Assembly (NCBI RefSeq): GCF_000012745.1
Contig: NC_007404.1
Location: 1,426,001 to 1,490,000 of the forward strand
Direction of reading: 5' to 3'
Origin: Thiobacillus denitrificans ATCC 25259
GTDB lineage: Bacteria; Pseudomonadota; Gammaproteobacteria; Burkholderiales; Thiobacillaceae
DNA: 64,000 nt
Made by a program: the position numbers and the translations under genes. Shown piece by piece: positions 42,039 to 51,372 of the stretch. The notes beneath the pieces are model-generated. The model was not told where the DNA came from. It saw only the letters and a list, made by a program, of their open reading frames with translations, and made no database searches. Positions within the stretch are counted from its first letter, which is position 1; the number at the start of each line of letters is the position of its first letter.

Positions 42039-42465
42039 GGGGCCTTCCCTCACGCACCTTTCCGTGTATTGAAGAGCGCGGCCGCGAAAAAGCAAGGCGA
42101 CTTGGGGACGTATCTCCCTCGGCGCGCGCCCCCAGATGTTGCGTCTTTGCCGCAATCCCCTACCCCAAATGGAGTACCTCCAATATACCAAGGGTCGCCT
42201 GACCATGGGCAAGCGCGCGTCGTCCCCCCTTTTGCGACAAGGACTTAAGCGTCTTATACGGGCGCCCGACGTATCGCCGGCAATAAAGATGTAGGCGCTC
42301 TGCCGTTTTTTTTACAAATCAAACGAGTTTGATATCTTTTTTTTGGTAAAGTGAGTGTGCGACGGAATGTCGCAGGCGCAGACAAGTGGGGGACGCTCGT
42401 GGAGATCGGCCCCACCTCTTCCCCCTAGACATTAGCTGTTTTTTTTTTACATGGAGCCGGTAAGA
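42039..42465. promoter_or_regulatory. Divergent regulatory region of the CBS gene and nosZ
   Basis: Two palindromes are visible: TGGAG-TAC-CTCCA at 42170-42182 and ATCAAAC-GA-GTTTGAT at 42318-42333. The second has FNR/DNR-like half-sites (TTGAT, ATCAA) in inverted order relative to the usual TTGAT-N4-ATCAA. T-runs flank it (42305-42313 and 42337-42344). The region should contain oxygen- or NO-responsive control of nosZ; the binding proteins are not known. Confidence 0.5.
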
Positions 42466-44406
42466 ATGACACAGGACGACAACACGAAATCCCTCGACGC
42501 CCAGCCTGACCTGGGGCGCCGCAAATTCCTGAATACCGCAGCGCTCGTCGGTCTGTCCGGCGCGGGCCTCTCGGTCGGCCTGTCTGCCTGCAACAAGGAC
42601 ACCGTGCCTGCAGCGACCTCGGGCGGCGAGAAGGCCGGCGCAGCACCCGCGCACGGCAAGTACGAAGTCCCGCCCGGCCAGCTCGACGAGTACTACTCGT
42701 TCTCGAGCGGCGGCCACTCCGGCGAAGTGCGCATCTACGGTCTGCCCTCCGGCCGCGAGCTCAAGCGTATTCCGGTCTTCAACATGGACTGTCTGGTCGG
42801 CTGGGGCGTGACCAACGAATCCAAGGCGATCCTCGGCACCAAGCCCAACGGCACGCCGAAATACACGACGGGCGACACCCACCACGTGCACCAGTCGTAT
42901 CGCGACGGCACCTACGACGGCAAGTATATGTTCGTGAACGACAAGATTCACGGCCGCCTGGCACGCATTCGCATGGACACCATGGAATGCGACAAGATCA
43001 TCGAACTGCCTAATGTCCAGGGCTTCCACGGCACCTTCACCGACAAGCGTGACCCGGTCGACGCCAGCATCAACCACACCACGCGCGTGTTCTGCGGCGG
43101 TGAATTCGGCATCCCGCTGCCCAACGACGGTCGCGACCTCGAAGACGTCAGCAAGTACAAGTCCGTGTTCAGCTGCGTCGACGCCGAGAGCATGGAAATG
43201 CGCTGGCAGGTGCTGATCGACGGCAACTGCGATCTGGTGGCAAGCTCCTACGACGGCAAACTTGCCGCGACCAACCAGTACAACACCGAGAACGGTGCGC
43301 GCTACGAAGACATGATGTCGGCCGAAATGGACGCCTGCCTGTTCTTCAACATCGCCCGTATCGAAGAAGCCGTCAAGGCCGGCAAGGTTACCTATATCGC
43401 CGGTTCCAAGGTTCCGGTCGTCGACGGCACGCGCGCTGCGAACGCCGACCCGAAGACCGCACTGACCTGCTACGTTCCGGTCTCGAAGAACCCGCACGGC
43501 GTGAACATCAGCCCCGACGGCAAGTACTACGCCTGCTCGGGCAAGCTCTCGCCGACCGCGACCGTGATCGAACACGCCCTCGTGCTGAAATGGTTCGACG
43601 GCGCGTTGGCCAAGCCGCGCGATGCAGTCGTCGCCGAAGCCGAAATCGGCCTCGGCCCGCTCCACACGGGCTTCGACAACAAGGGCAACGCCTACACCAC
43701 GCTGTTCCTCGACAGCCAGATCGTGAAGTGGAATGTCGAAGCGGCGATCAAATCGTTTAAGGGCGACAAGACTGCGAAAGTCGTTCTCGACCGGATCGAC
43801 GTGCACTACCAGCCGGGGCACGGCTTCACCTCGATGGGCGAGACCAAGGAATCGGACGGCAAGTACTTCATCTCCGACAACAAGTTCTCGAAGGACCGCT
43901 TCCTGCCCGTGGGCCCGCTCCACGCCGAGACCGCGCAGATGATCGACATCAGCGGAGACAAGATGAAGCTGGTCGCGGACCACTCGGTCTATTCCGAGCC
44001 GCACGACTCGATCATCGTCCGCCGCGACATCATCAAGACGCGCCAGGTCTACGACATGGACGAGTTCCCGCTGGCCGTGAAGGACCCCAAGGATTCGGGC
44101 GTGTTCCGGAACGGCAAGAAGGTGACGGTCAAGCTGATCAGCCAGGCGCCCGCGTTCAGCCTGCGTGAATTCAAGGTCAAGAAGGGCGACGAGGTCACGA
44201 TCATCCTGACCAACCACGACAAGGTGGAAGACCTCACGCACGCGCTGGCGATTCCGAAGTACGATATCAACTTCATCGTCAACCCGCAGCAGACGCAGTC
44301 GGTCACGTTCGTCGCGGACAAGCCCGGCGTGTACTGGTGCTACTGCACCAACTTCTGCCATGCGCTGCACCTGGAAATGCGCACGCGCATGATCGTTGAG
44401 GCGTAA
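42466..44406 (+). CDS. nosZ: Nitrous oxide reductase, Tat-exported clade I type
   Basis: The 646-residue precursor has a twin-arginine signal (LGRRKFLNTAALVGLSGAG), placing it in the Tat-dependent clade I. The beta-propeller domain follows with CuZ histidines in segments such as DTHHVHQSYRDG and GFHGTF. The C-terminal cupredoxin domain has the CuA motif CTNFCHALHLEM. It reduces N2O to N2 in the periplasm. ATG 42466 is preferred because GGAG lies nine bases before it; an in-frame ATG at 42451 would put GGAG inside the gene. Confidence 0.96.
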   Translation: MTQDDNTKSLDAQPDLGRRKFLNTAALVGLSGAGLSVGLSACNKDTVPAATSGGEKAGAAPAHGKYEVPPGQLDEYYSFSSGGHSGEVRIYGLPSGRELKRIPVFNMDCLVGWGVTNESKAILGTKPNGTPKYTTGDTHHVHQSYRDGTYDGKYMFVNDKIHGRLARIRMDTMECDKIIELPNVQGFHGTFTDKRDPVDASINHTTRVFCGGEFGIPLPNDGRDLEDVSKYKSVFSCVDAESMEMRWQVLIDGNCDLVASSYDGKLAATNQYNTENGARYEDMMSAEMDACLFFNIARIEEAVKAGKVTYIAGSKVPVVDGTRAANADPKTALTCYVPVSKNPHGVNISPDGKYYACSGKLSPTATVIEHALVLKWFDGALAKPRDAVVAEAEIGLGPLHTGFDNKGNAYTTLFLDSQIVKWNVEAAIKSFKGDKTAKVVLDRIDVHYQPGHGFTSMGETKESDGKYFISDNKFSKDRFLPVGPLHAETAQMIDISGDKMKLVADHSVYSEPHDSIIVRRDIIKTRQVYDMDEFPLAVKDPKDSGVFRNGKKVTVKLISQAPAFSLREFKVKKGDEVTIILTNHDKVEDLTHALAIPKYDINFIVNPQQTQSVTFVADKPGVYWCYCTNFCHALHLEMRTRMIVEA

Positions 44407-44419
44407 AACCTGCACTACC

Positions 44420-44443
44420 CCCTCCTGCCGACTGGCAGGAGGG
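44420..44443. terminator. Strong hairpin after nosZ without T-run
   Basis: CCCTCCTGCC and GGCAGGAGGG form a perfect ten-pair stem with a GACT loop, 13 bases after the nosZ stop. No T-run follows. It may be a partial terminator or an mRNA-stabilising end that lets nosZ exceed nosR in expression (inference). Confidence 0.6.
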
Positions 44444-44547
44444 TCAGCTTCATCCTTGTACGGCCGTGTTGTCCTGCAGCAGCGTGCGGCACGCGCAAGG
44501 CAACAATCAGGTCAGCGGCTTCGCCGTGCCGGCCTACGGGATTCGTA

Positions 44548-47202
44548 ATGAAATACTTTTCCGCTTTTGCCTCCCGTCTCTTCGCGTCGGTCCTCCTTTG
44601 CTGCGCCAGTGGCCTGGCCACGGCGGCCGAATCCGGCGCCACCTACGAAGCCCCGCTTCCGGTCCAATTGTCGACCGACCCCGATCTCTGCGCCTACGTC
44701 CCGTGCAAGGATGTGATCCCCGGCGCGGACAGCTTTTCCAAACGCATGGGCAAGCCCGCTTACGTCGAGGCCTATGCAAACACGTCCGACAGCGACGACG
44801 CGCCGGAAACCGACGGCGCGAAGGCGTCCGCTGACGAGAACGGACGCAAGCTCATCGGCTATGTGTTCCTCTCGACCGACATCGTCGACATCCCCGCCTA
44901 CTCCGGCAAACCCGTCGTCACGCTGATCGGCATGGACACCAAGGGCACGATCACGGGCGTGCGCGTTCTGCGGCATTCCGAGCCCATCCTGCTCCTCGGC
45001 ATTCCCGAGTCGGAGCTCACCAAGTTCATCAAGCAATACGTCGGCAAGTTCGTCGGCTCCAAAATCGAAGTCGGCGCGGGTCGCCCGGACCAGGGCGTAC
45101 TCGGCCTCGATGCCATCACCGGTGCGACCGTCACCGTGATCGCGCAAAACCAGGTCGTTCTGCGCAGCGGCGTACAGATCGCCAAGCAGGTCGGCATCAT
45201 CAAGCCGACGATCCGGCCGCAGGCCAAATTCAAGCAGGCCGAAGGCAATCGCGACTGGAACACGCTCGTCGACGAAGGCAGCGTCGAGCACCTGAGGGTC
45301 GAGACGGCCGACGTCGGCATGCCGCGCTCGCGCGAGCCTTACATCGACATGTACTTCGGCTACCTCAATGCCCCCGGGGTCGGCCGCAGCATCCTCGGCG
45401 ACGCCGTCTACGAAGGCCTGATGTCACGCTTGAAGCCCGGCGAACATGCGATCTTCGTCGTCGCCAACGGCATCGAATCGTTCAAGGGCTCGGGTTTCGT
45501 GCGCGGCGGCATCTACGACCGCGTCCAGGTCGCGCAGGACATGGACACGTTCACGTTCCGCGACCTCGACTATCTCAATCTGTACGCGATCCGCGCCGAC
45601 GGGGCGCCGAGCTTCCGCGAATCGGCGATCTTCATCGTCCGTTCGCCGACCTTCAGCGCAGCCTACCCCTGGCACCTCGTATTCCTCGGCAACAAGATGG
45701 ACCCGCAAACCGGCGTCCGCACCTTCGCCAACTTCAACCAGAAATACTGGCTGCCGGCCCGCCATCTCGAGGGCGGACGCCCGGAGATCGTCGAGCCCGA
45801 GGCGACCTGGGTGACGGTGTGGAAAACGCGCAAGACCGAGGTCATCCTGTTCGTGCTGTGGCTCGCCGCGGCGGGTACCGTCTACGCGCTGCGCGACAAG
45901 CTCGTGCGTCGCGCCACCTACAAGGACCGCCGCTGGAAGGACGTCCCCAAGCTGCTGCTGTGGCTCACGTCGATCGGCTTCGTCGGCTTCTACCTGCTCG
46001 CCGTGCCGTCGATCACCCAGGTGCTGACCTGGTTCCACGCCATCCTGTTCGAATGGCGCTGGGAGCTGTTCCTGTCGGACCCGTTCATTTTCCTGTTCTG
46101 GATATTCATCATCGTCACCGTGTTCTTCTGGGGACGCGGGATGTTCTGCGGCTGGATGTGCCCCTACGGCTCGCTGTCCGAGATCGTCTACAAACTCTCC
46201 GGAAAACTCGGTCTCAAGCGTTTCCAGCGCCACCTGCTGCCGCAGCGCTGGCACGACCGGCTGAAATGGGTCAAGTACGGTGTCTTCGCGGTCCTGCTCG
46301 CGGTCTCCTTCTATTCGATGGGGATGGCCGAGAAGATGGCCGAGGTCGAGCCGTTCAAGACGACCTTCCTGGTCGGCGTATGGAACCGTACCTGGCCCTT
46401 CGTGACCTTCTGGCTGCTGCTGCTGCTCGCGTCGATGTTCTTCGAGCGCCCGTTCTGCAAATACCTGTGCCCGCTCGGCGCCGCGCTCGCCGTCCCTTCG
46501 ACCTTCCGCTGGTGGGGGCTCAAGCGCAAGAAGGAATGCGGCCCCTGCGCGGCCTGCGCGGTCGGCTGCGGCTCGCAGGCGATCGACCCCTCGGGCCGTA
46601 TCGACCAGCGCGAGTGTCTGCTCTGCCTCGATTGCCAGGTGTTGTATTACGACGACCACGCCTGCCCGCCCCTCGCCCAGGAGCGCAAGCGGCGCACCAA
46701 GGCGGGCGAACCGCTGACACCGATCGGCGCGAACGGCTACTTCATCCCGATCACGCCGGCGGCGGCGACGGTTGCGCCGGCTGCGGCCGTGCGCCAGAGC
46801 GCGCCGGCGTGGATCGGCCAGGAAGTGTTCGACCACCTGTTCCCATGGAGCCGCAAGGTGTTCCAGCAGCCGATCCTGCTGCAGGCGACGACCTTCGCTC
46901 TCACGATCCTCGTGACCTGGGTGTGGGTGCTCGGCGCCGCCGGCAGGATCGGCCCTGGCATCGTGCTCGGCTGGTGGTCCGCCTGGAGCGTGTACGAACT
47001 CGTCGTACGCATGCGCTGCAAGCCCTACGTCAAGGACGGCCCATGGTGGGGTCGCAACCTGCGCCCGGCCTCTTGGGCCGACATGGCGGCCTATGTCACC
47101 TTCAAGAACCTGCTGATCGCGGCGACGCTGTTCCTGATCATGAAGGGGACCGGCGTACTCGACTACCTGAGCGACGTACCCGGACTCGAATGGCTCTACT
47201 GA
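44548..47202 (+). CDS. nosR: NosR, membrane flavo-iron-sulfur protein for N2O reduction
   Basis: The 884-residue protein has a signal peptide (residues 1-27), a periplasmic FMN-binding domain with the flavinylation motif DAITGATVT (about residue 193), several membrane helices from about 430 on, and two [4Fe-4S] motifs in CGPCAACAVGC and CLLCLDCQVL. Polyferredoxin-type FCGWMCPYG and CKYLCPLG also occur. It passes electrons to NosZ and is needed for nosZ activity. It overlaps nosD by 13 bases. Confidence 0.95.
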   Translation: MKYFSAFASRLFASVLLCCASGLATAAESGATYEAPLPVQLSTDPDLCAYVPCKDVIPGADSFSKRMGKPAYVEAYANTSDSDDAPETDGAKASADENGRKLIGYVFLSTDIVDIPAYSGKPVVTLIGMDTKGTITGVRVLRHSEPILLLGIPESELTKFIKQYVGKFVGSKIEVGAGRPDQGVLGLDAITGATVTVIAQNQVVLRSGVQIAKQVGIIKPTIRPQAKFKQAEGNRDWNTLVDEGSVEHLRVETADVGMPRSREPYIDMYFGYLNAPGVGRSILGDAVYEGLMSRLKPGEHAIFVVANGIESFKGSGFVRGGIYDRVQVAQDMDTFTFRDLDYLNLYAIRADGAPSFRESAIFIVRSPTFSAAYPWHLVFLGNKMDPQTGVRTFANFNQKYWLPARHLEGGRPEIVEPEATWVTVWKTRKTEVILFVLWLAAAGTVYALRDKLVRRATYKDRRWKDVPKLLLWLTSIGFVGFYLLAVPSITQVLTWFHAILFEWRWELFLSDPFIFLFWIFIIVTVFFWGRGMFCGWMCPYGSLSEIVYKLSGKLGLKRFQRHLLPQRWHDRLKWVKYGVFAVLLAVSFYSMGMAEKMAEVEPFKTTFLVGVWNRTWPFVTFWLLLLLASMFFERPFCKYLCPLGAALAVPSTFRWWGLKRKKECGPCAACAVGCGSQAIDPSGRIDQRECLLCLDCQVLYYDDHACPPLAQERKRRTKAGEPLTPIGANGYFIPITPAAATVAPAAAVRQSAPAWIGQEVFDHLFPWSRKVFQQPILLQATTFALTILVTWVWVLGAAGRIGPGIVLGWWSAWSVYELVVRMRCKPYVKDGPWWGRNLRPASWADMAAYVTFKNLLIAATLFLIMKGTGVLDYLSDVPGLEWLY

Positions 47203-48458
47203 CGCGCGTCGCCGCCCTGCTCTGGCTGCTGAGCACCGGCGCGACGGCGGCCGAACTCACGGTAAGCCCGGGCCAGTCGATCGCGCAGGCGGTCGCGCGC
47301 GCAGCCCCGGGCGACGTGATCCGGATCGAGCGCGGCCACTACGAGGAAAACCTCCTGATCGAGAAGCCGCTGACGCTCAAAGGCATCGGCCGGCCGACAA
47401 TCAGCGGCGGCCTCAAGGGCGACACGATCCGCGTCACCGCCGAGGACGTCGTCATCGACGGACTGATCGTCAGCGACTCGGGCGACAGCCTGCTCGACCA
47501 GAACGCCGGCGTCTACATCTACCCGGGCGCGCATCGCGCGGTCGTGCGCAACTGCGACCTGACCTACAACCTTTTCGGCTTGTGGATCGAGAAAGCGAAC
47601 GACGTCCGCATCGAAAACAATCTCATCACCGGCAAGCGCGACTACCGCTCGCCCCAGCGCGGCAACGGCATCCAGCTCTACAACACGACGGGCGCGCGCA
47701 TCATCGGCAACCGCATCGGCTTCGTGCGCGACGCGATCTACGTCGACGTCTCGCACCGCGCTATCTTCCGCGGCAACAGCCTGCATCACAGCCGCTACGG
47801 TACGCACTACATGAACTCCTACTACAACCTGTGGGAGGACAACGACAGTTGGCGCAACCGCGGCGGACTCGCGCTCATGGAAGTGCGCGACCAGGTCGTG
47901 CGCAACAACCGCGCCTGGGGCAATTCCGACCATGGGATCATGCTGCGCACGATCCAGGACGCCGTCGTCGAGAACAACGTGGTCGCGGGCAACGCGCGCG
48001 GATTCTTCATCTACGACGCCGAATACAACGTCCTGCGTGGTAACCTCGTCGTCGACAACGTCGTCGGCGTCCACCTGTGGGCGGGCTCGATCAACAACAC
48101 GGTCGAGGGCAACGACTTCATCTCCAACCGCGAGCAGGTCCGCTACGTTGCGGCGCGTGACTCGGTCTGGGGCGGGAAGCTGGGCAACCACTGGAGCAAT
48201 TACCTCGGCTGGGATCGCGACGGCGACGGCGTCGGTGATGTGCGCTACGAAGCCAACGACGTCGTCGACCGGTTGTCGTGGCAGCATCCGATGATGAAAC
48301 TGCTGCTCGCCAGCCCTGCGGTGCAAACGCTGCGCATGGTCGGGCAGCAGTTCCCGCTGCTGCGCGCGCCGAGCATCGTCGATCCGCACCCGCGCATGCA
48401 GCCCGGACATACAAACTGGAGAATCTGGCTTGGCAAGTATTTCCCCGGCGCACGCTGA
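47190..48458 (+). CDS. nosD: NosD, periplasmic copper-site maturation protein
   Basis: The 422-residue protein has a signal peptide (ending ATAAEL, about residue 20) and many right-handed beta-helix repeats typical of the CASH/pectate-lyase fold (for example NGIQLYNTTGARIIGNRIG). NosD takes part in building the CuZ cluster with the NosFY transporter. It starts inside the nosR end at ATG 47190 and ends 28 bases into nosF. Confidence 0.93.
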   Translation: MALLTRVAALLWLLSTGATAAELTVSPGQSIAQAVARAAPGDVIRIERGHYEENLLIEKPLTLKGIGRPTISGGLKGDTIRVTAEDVVIDGLIVSDSGDSLLDQNAGVYIYPGAHRAVVRNCDLTYNLFGLWIEKANDVRIENNLITGKRDYRSPQRGNGIQLYNTTGARIIGNRIGFVRDAIYVDVSHRAIFRGNSLHHSRYGTHYMNSYYNLWEDNDSWRNRGGLALMEVRDQVVRNNRAWGNSDHGIMLRTIQDAVVENNVVAGNARGFFIYDAEYNVLRGNLVVDNVVGVHLWAGSINNTVEGNDFISNREQVRYVAARDSVWGGKLGNHWSNYLGWDRDGDGVGDVRYEANDVVDRLSWQHPMMKLLLASPAVQTLRMVGQQFPLLRAPSIVDPHPRMQPGHTNWRIWLGKYFPGAR

Positions 48459-49386
48459 GTCCCGCGCCACCCCGGCGCACGACAACGTCGTCGTCGCCCG
48501 CGCGGTTAGAAAACACTACGGCGCCGTCCACGCCGTCGACGGCGTCGATCTCGAAATCCGCCGCGGCGAGTTGTTCGGCCTGATCGGCCACAACGGCGCG
48601 GGCAAGAGCACGCTGTTCAAGACGATGCTTGGCCTGATTCCGCTGAGTTCGGGCGAGATCCTGATCGATGGCGCCTCGGTATCGGGCAGCGGCTTTCGCG
48701 CGGTGCGGCGCAAGATCGGCTATCTGCCGGAAAACGTCGTGCTCTACGAGAACCTCACCGGGCTCGAAACGCTGCAGTTCTTTTCCCGGCTCAAGGGCGC
48801 CGCGCTGCGCGAATGCGCGCCTGCGCTCGAGCGGGTAGGCCTGGCCGCCGCGGCGAAGCGCCGCGTGCGCGAATATTCCAAAGGCATGCGGCAGCGCCTC
48901 GGATTCGCCCAGGCCCTGCTCGGCAAGCCCCAGATCCTGTTCCTCGACGAGCCGACGACCGGCCTCGACCCCGAAGCGATCCGCGAGTTTTACAGCATCC
49001 TGCGCGCGCTTCGCGCCGAGGGCGTGACCGTGGTCCTGACGTCGCACATCCTGGCCGAGATCCAGGAGCGCGTCGACCGCCTCGCCATCATGGCTGCGGG
49101 CAAGATTCAGGCGCTCGGCAGCGTCCAGTCCCTGCGCGAGCAAATGGACCTGCCGCTCTGGTTCGACATCCACATCGCGGCCGAGCACTTCGACACCGTG
49201 CGCACGGCGCTCGGCCATCTGCCGGTCATCGCAGTCGACGCGCGCGGCGATCATGTCGCCGTCCAGTGCCGGCGCGAAAGCAAGATGGCCGTACTCGAAG
49301 CGCTGGCGGCACTCGACGGCCGCGTGCTCGACCTGCACGTGCGCGAACCCTCGCTCGAAGACGTATTCTTCGGTTTTTCCGACTAA
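48430..49386 (+). CDS. nosF: NosF, ABC transporter ATPase (TTG start)
   Basis: The 318-residue ATPase has Walker A GHNGAGKST, signature YSKGMRQRL and Walker B ILFLDEPTTGLDP. It energises NosY for CuZ assembly. The only plausible start is TTG 48430, with TGGAGAA seven bases before; no ATG or GTG occurs before the Walker A region. The gene overlaps nosD by 29 bases. Confidence 0.9.
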   Translation: MASISPAHAESRATPAHDNVVVARAVRKHYGAVHAVDGVDLEIRRGELFGLIGHNGAGKSTLFKTMLGLIPLSSGEILIDGASVSGSGFRAVRRKIGYLPENVVLYENLTGLETLQFFSRLKGAALRECAPALERVGLAAAAKRRVREYSKGMRQRLGFAQALLGKPQILFLDEPTTGLDPEAIREFYSILRALRAEGVTVVLTSHILAEIQERVDRLAIMAAGKIQALGSVQSLREQMDLPLWFDIHIAAEHFDTVRTALGHLPVIAVDARGDHVAVQCRRESKMAVLEALAALDGRVLDLHVREPSLEDVFFGFSD

Positions 49387-49397
49387 AGGGCAGACGC

Positions 49398-50213
49398 GTG
49401 GAATTCAGCCAAATCGGGGTCATCGCCGGCAAGGAATTCTGGGACCGCATCCGCAACCGGTGGGTCCTCGCCGTCGCCCTCGTGTTCACCGTTTTCGCAC
49501 TCGCGATCGCCTATTTCGGCGGTGCGCAGCAGGGCACCGTCGGCTTCCGCTCGATCGAGTTCACAATCGCGAGCCTGGTCAGTCTGGTCATCTACCTGAT
49601 CCCGCTGATCGCGCTGGTTCTCGGCTTCGACGCGATCGTCGGCGAGCGTGAGCGCGGTTCGCTCGACCTGTTGTTGTCGATGCCGATCACCCGGCTGGAG
49701 TTGCTGCTCGGCAAGTACCTCGGGCTTGCCGCCGCGCTCGCGTTCTCGACTGTCGCCGGCTTCGGCCTGGTCGCGATCGTGCTCGCCACCCAGCTCGATC
49801 TCGCCGCCCTGCTCCACTACTTCGGCTTCATGCTGAGTTCGGTCCTGCTCGGGATGGCCTTCCTGAGTCTCGCGGTCATGGTCTCCGCCTTCGCCGCCGA
49901 CCGCACGCGCGCTTCGGGCATGGCGATCGCCCTGTGGTTCTTCTTCGTGCTCGTGTTCGACCTGCTGCTGCTTGGCGCGCTCGTCGTCAGCGGCGGCCAG
50001 TGGGGCGGCGACATCCTGCCCTACCTGCTGCTCGCCAATCCGGCCGACGTCTTCCGTATCCTCAACATTTTTTCGCTATCCGACGTCCGCAGCCTTTACG
50101 GGCTCGCGACGGTCTTCCCCCCGGCGCTCGCCAACCCCTGGCTTCTGGGCCTCGTGATGCTGGGCTGGATCGTCGCGCCGCTCGGCGTCGCAACCTGGAG
50201 ATTCCGTCGATGA
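49398..50213 (+). CDS. nosY: NosY, ABC-2-type membrane permease (GTG start)
   Basis: The 271-residue protein has six membrane segments and the ABC-2 pattern IVGERERGSLDLLLSMPITR between helices. It begins at GTG 49398 eleven bases after the nosF stop and ends in the nosL start (ATGA). With NosF and NosD it forms the system supplying sulfur or another factor for the CuZ site. Confidence 0.9.
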   Translation: MEFSQIGVIAGKEFWDRIRNRWVLAVALVFTVFALAIAYFGGAQQGTVGFRSIEFTIASLVSLVIYLIPLIALVLGFDAIVGERERGSLDLLLSMPITRLELLLGKYLGLAAALAFSTVAGFGLVAIVLATQLDLAALLHYFGFMLSSVLLGMAFLSLAVMVSAFAADRTRASGMAIALWFFFVLVFDLLLLGALVVSGGQWGGDILPYLLLANPADVFRILNIFSLSDVRSLYGLATVFPPALANPWLLGLVMLGWIVAPLGVATWRFRR

Positions 50214-50731
50214 ACCTGTCGCGCCCCGCAGGCGTCCTGATCCTCGTGGCCGCCGGCGCCCTCGCCGCCTGCGGCCAGGACAAGATAGCCGAGAAAGTCG
50301 CTCCGCTCGAGATTACGCAGGGCACGTCCTGCAGCCTCGACGGCATGCTGCTCGCCGATTACCCCGGCCCCAAGGCGCAGATCTTCTACGCCGGACAGAC
50401 CGAGCCCGAGTTTTTCTGCGACACGGTCGAGATGTTCCACGTCTACCTCAAACCCGAGCAGGTGCGTCCGGTGCGCGGCATTTTCGTCCAGGACATGGGG
50501 AAAGCCGACTGGGACGAGCCGCGCGACAACTGGATCGACGCGACGGCCGCCTACTACGTCCACGGCAGCAAACGACGCGGCTCGATGGGACCGACCCTGG
50601 CGAGCTTCGCCTCCGAAGGCGACGCGACCAAGTTTGCGGCCCAATACGGCGGCAAGGTCTATCGTTTCGCCGACGTCACGCCCGATATGGTCGTGCTCGA
50701 CGGCGGCGCCCTCCACGACAGCACCATGTAA
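50210..50731 (+). CDS. nosL: NosL, copper-binding outer membrane lipoprotein
   Basis: The 173-residue protein has a lipobox LAACG at about residue 21. The copper site contains SCSLDGMLL, a variant of the CxxCGM motif in which only one cysteine stands. The rest follows the NosL fold (MFHVYLKPEQ, AYYVHGSKRRGSMGPTLASF). It delivers Cu(I) to NosZ through NosDFY. A second NosL-type gene lies at 51372. Confidence 0.9.
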   Translation: MNLSRPAGVLILVAAGALAACGQDKIAEKVAPLEITQGTSCSLDGMLLADYPGPKAQIFYAGQTEPEFFCDTVEMFHVYLKPEQVRPVRGIFVQDMGKADWDEPRDNWIDATAAYYVHGSKRRGSMGPTLASFASEGDATKFAAQYGGKVYRFADVTPDMVVLDGGALHDSTM

Positions 50732-50737
50732 GAAGCC

Positions 50738-51007
50738 ATGGCCCATTTTTTCGAAAACCTCGACCCAGAAACCGCGGCTGAACTCGACCAGTTGTCGCGC
50801 CTGCTCTACGAATTGCGCGAACACCTGAGCACGGTTCTCGCCGCCTACGGTGCGGACAATCCCGCCGCCCTGCTGCGCCAGATCGAAAGCGGCGCGGTGG
50901 GCGAGCATCCGGCGTACGAACACTACCTGTCGGCGCGCATCCTTGCGGATACGCGGGACGCCGCCCGCACCCTGCTCGGCGAACGGGCGAAGGAAGCGAA
51001 CCGCTGA
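50738..51007 (+). CDS. Hypothetical helical protein inside the nos operon (possible antitoxin partner)
   Basis: The 89-residue product is acidic and helical (MAHFFENLDPETAAELDQLS and LLYELREHLSTVLAAYGADN). Its stop shares one base with the ATG of the next gene, so the two are coupled. No family is recognised. Because the following gene looks like TumE, this one could be its cognate antitoxin; that is inference from pairing only. Confidence 0.5.
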   Translation: MAHFFENLDPETAAELDQLSRLLYELREHLSTVLAAYGADNPAALLRQIESGAVGEHPAYEHYLSARILADTRDAARTLLGERAKEANR

Positions 51008-51372
51008 TGAGCCTGCATTTCGAACTTGCCACGGCGGTCGACGCCGCATTCGCCGACCACCTCGATGGACCCGTCGAGCAGAAGCAGGACGCGCTGATCA
51101 TTCGGCTCAAGAACGGCGTCGCGCTCACCGTTCGCTACGCCGCCGAGGACGCCTACTCCCTGCGCTGGACGTATGGCACATCGGAAGCCGCGATCGACAC
51201 GGCGCCGCTCCACAGCGGTCTCGCGACTTTCCCCAACCACTTTCACGACGCCGCCGGCCGCGTGGCGGCCGACCCTCTTACCCGACCCGACGCCACGCCG
51301 GCCGACAATCTGCAACGTCTGATCGGCGCCTTGCTCGACGATCCGACGCTCGGGGCCGCGGATATCGGCTGA
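51007..51372 (+). CDS. TumE/DUF6516-like protein inside the nos operon
   Basis: The 121-residue product shows a beta-rich N-terminal half (DALIIRLKNGVALTVRYAAE) and the segment DTAPLHSGLATFPNHFHD, which resembles the DNAPHHPxxxTFPHHxH motif of TumE-family toxin-antitoxin proteins. The match is from memory and partial; the usual RWDNAPHH is changed to IDTAPLH. It lies between nosL and the second nosL-type gene and overlaps both neighbours by one base or more. Confidence 0.5.
   Translation: MSLHFELATAVDAAFADHLDGPVEQKQDALIIRLKNGVALTVRYAAEDAYSLRWTYGTSEAAIDTAPLHSGLATFPNHFHDAAGRVAADPLTRPDATPADNLQRLIGALLDDPTLGAADIG

Noticed and set aside
42318-42340. Canonical FNR/DNR box upstream of nosZ
   Set aside because: The half-sites are in the order ATCAA then TTGAT, the reverse of TTGAT-N4-ATCAA, so it was not called as FNR.
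45424-46836. 470-codon minus-strand frame inside nosR
   Set aside because: nosR on the plus strand is a complete, recognisable gene; the antisense frame is charged, low-complexity and unrecognisable.
45819-47200. Extended open frame preceding nosD within nosR
   Set aside because: It reads out of frame with nosR; only the part after ATG 47190 is NosD.
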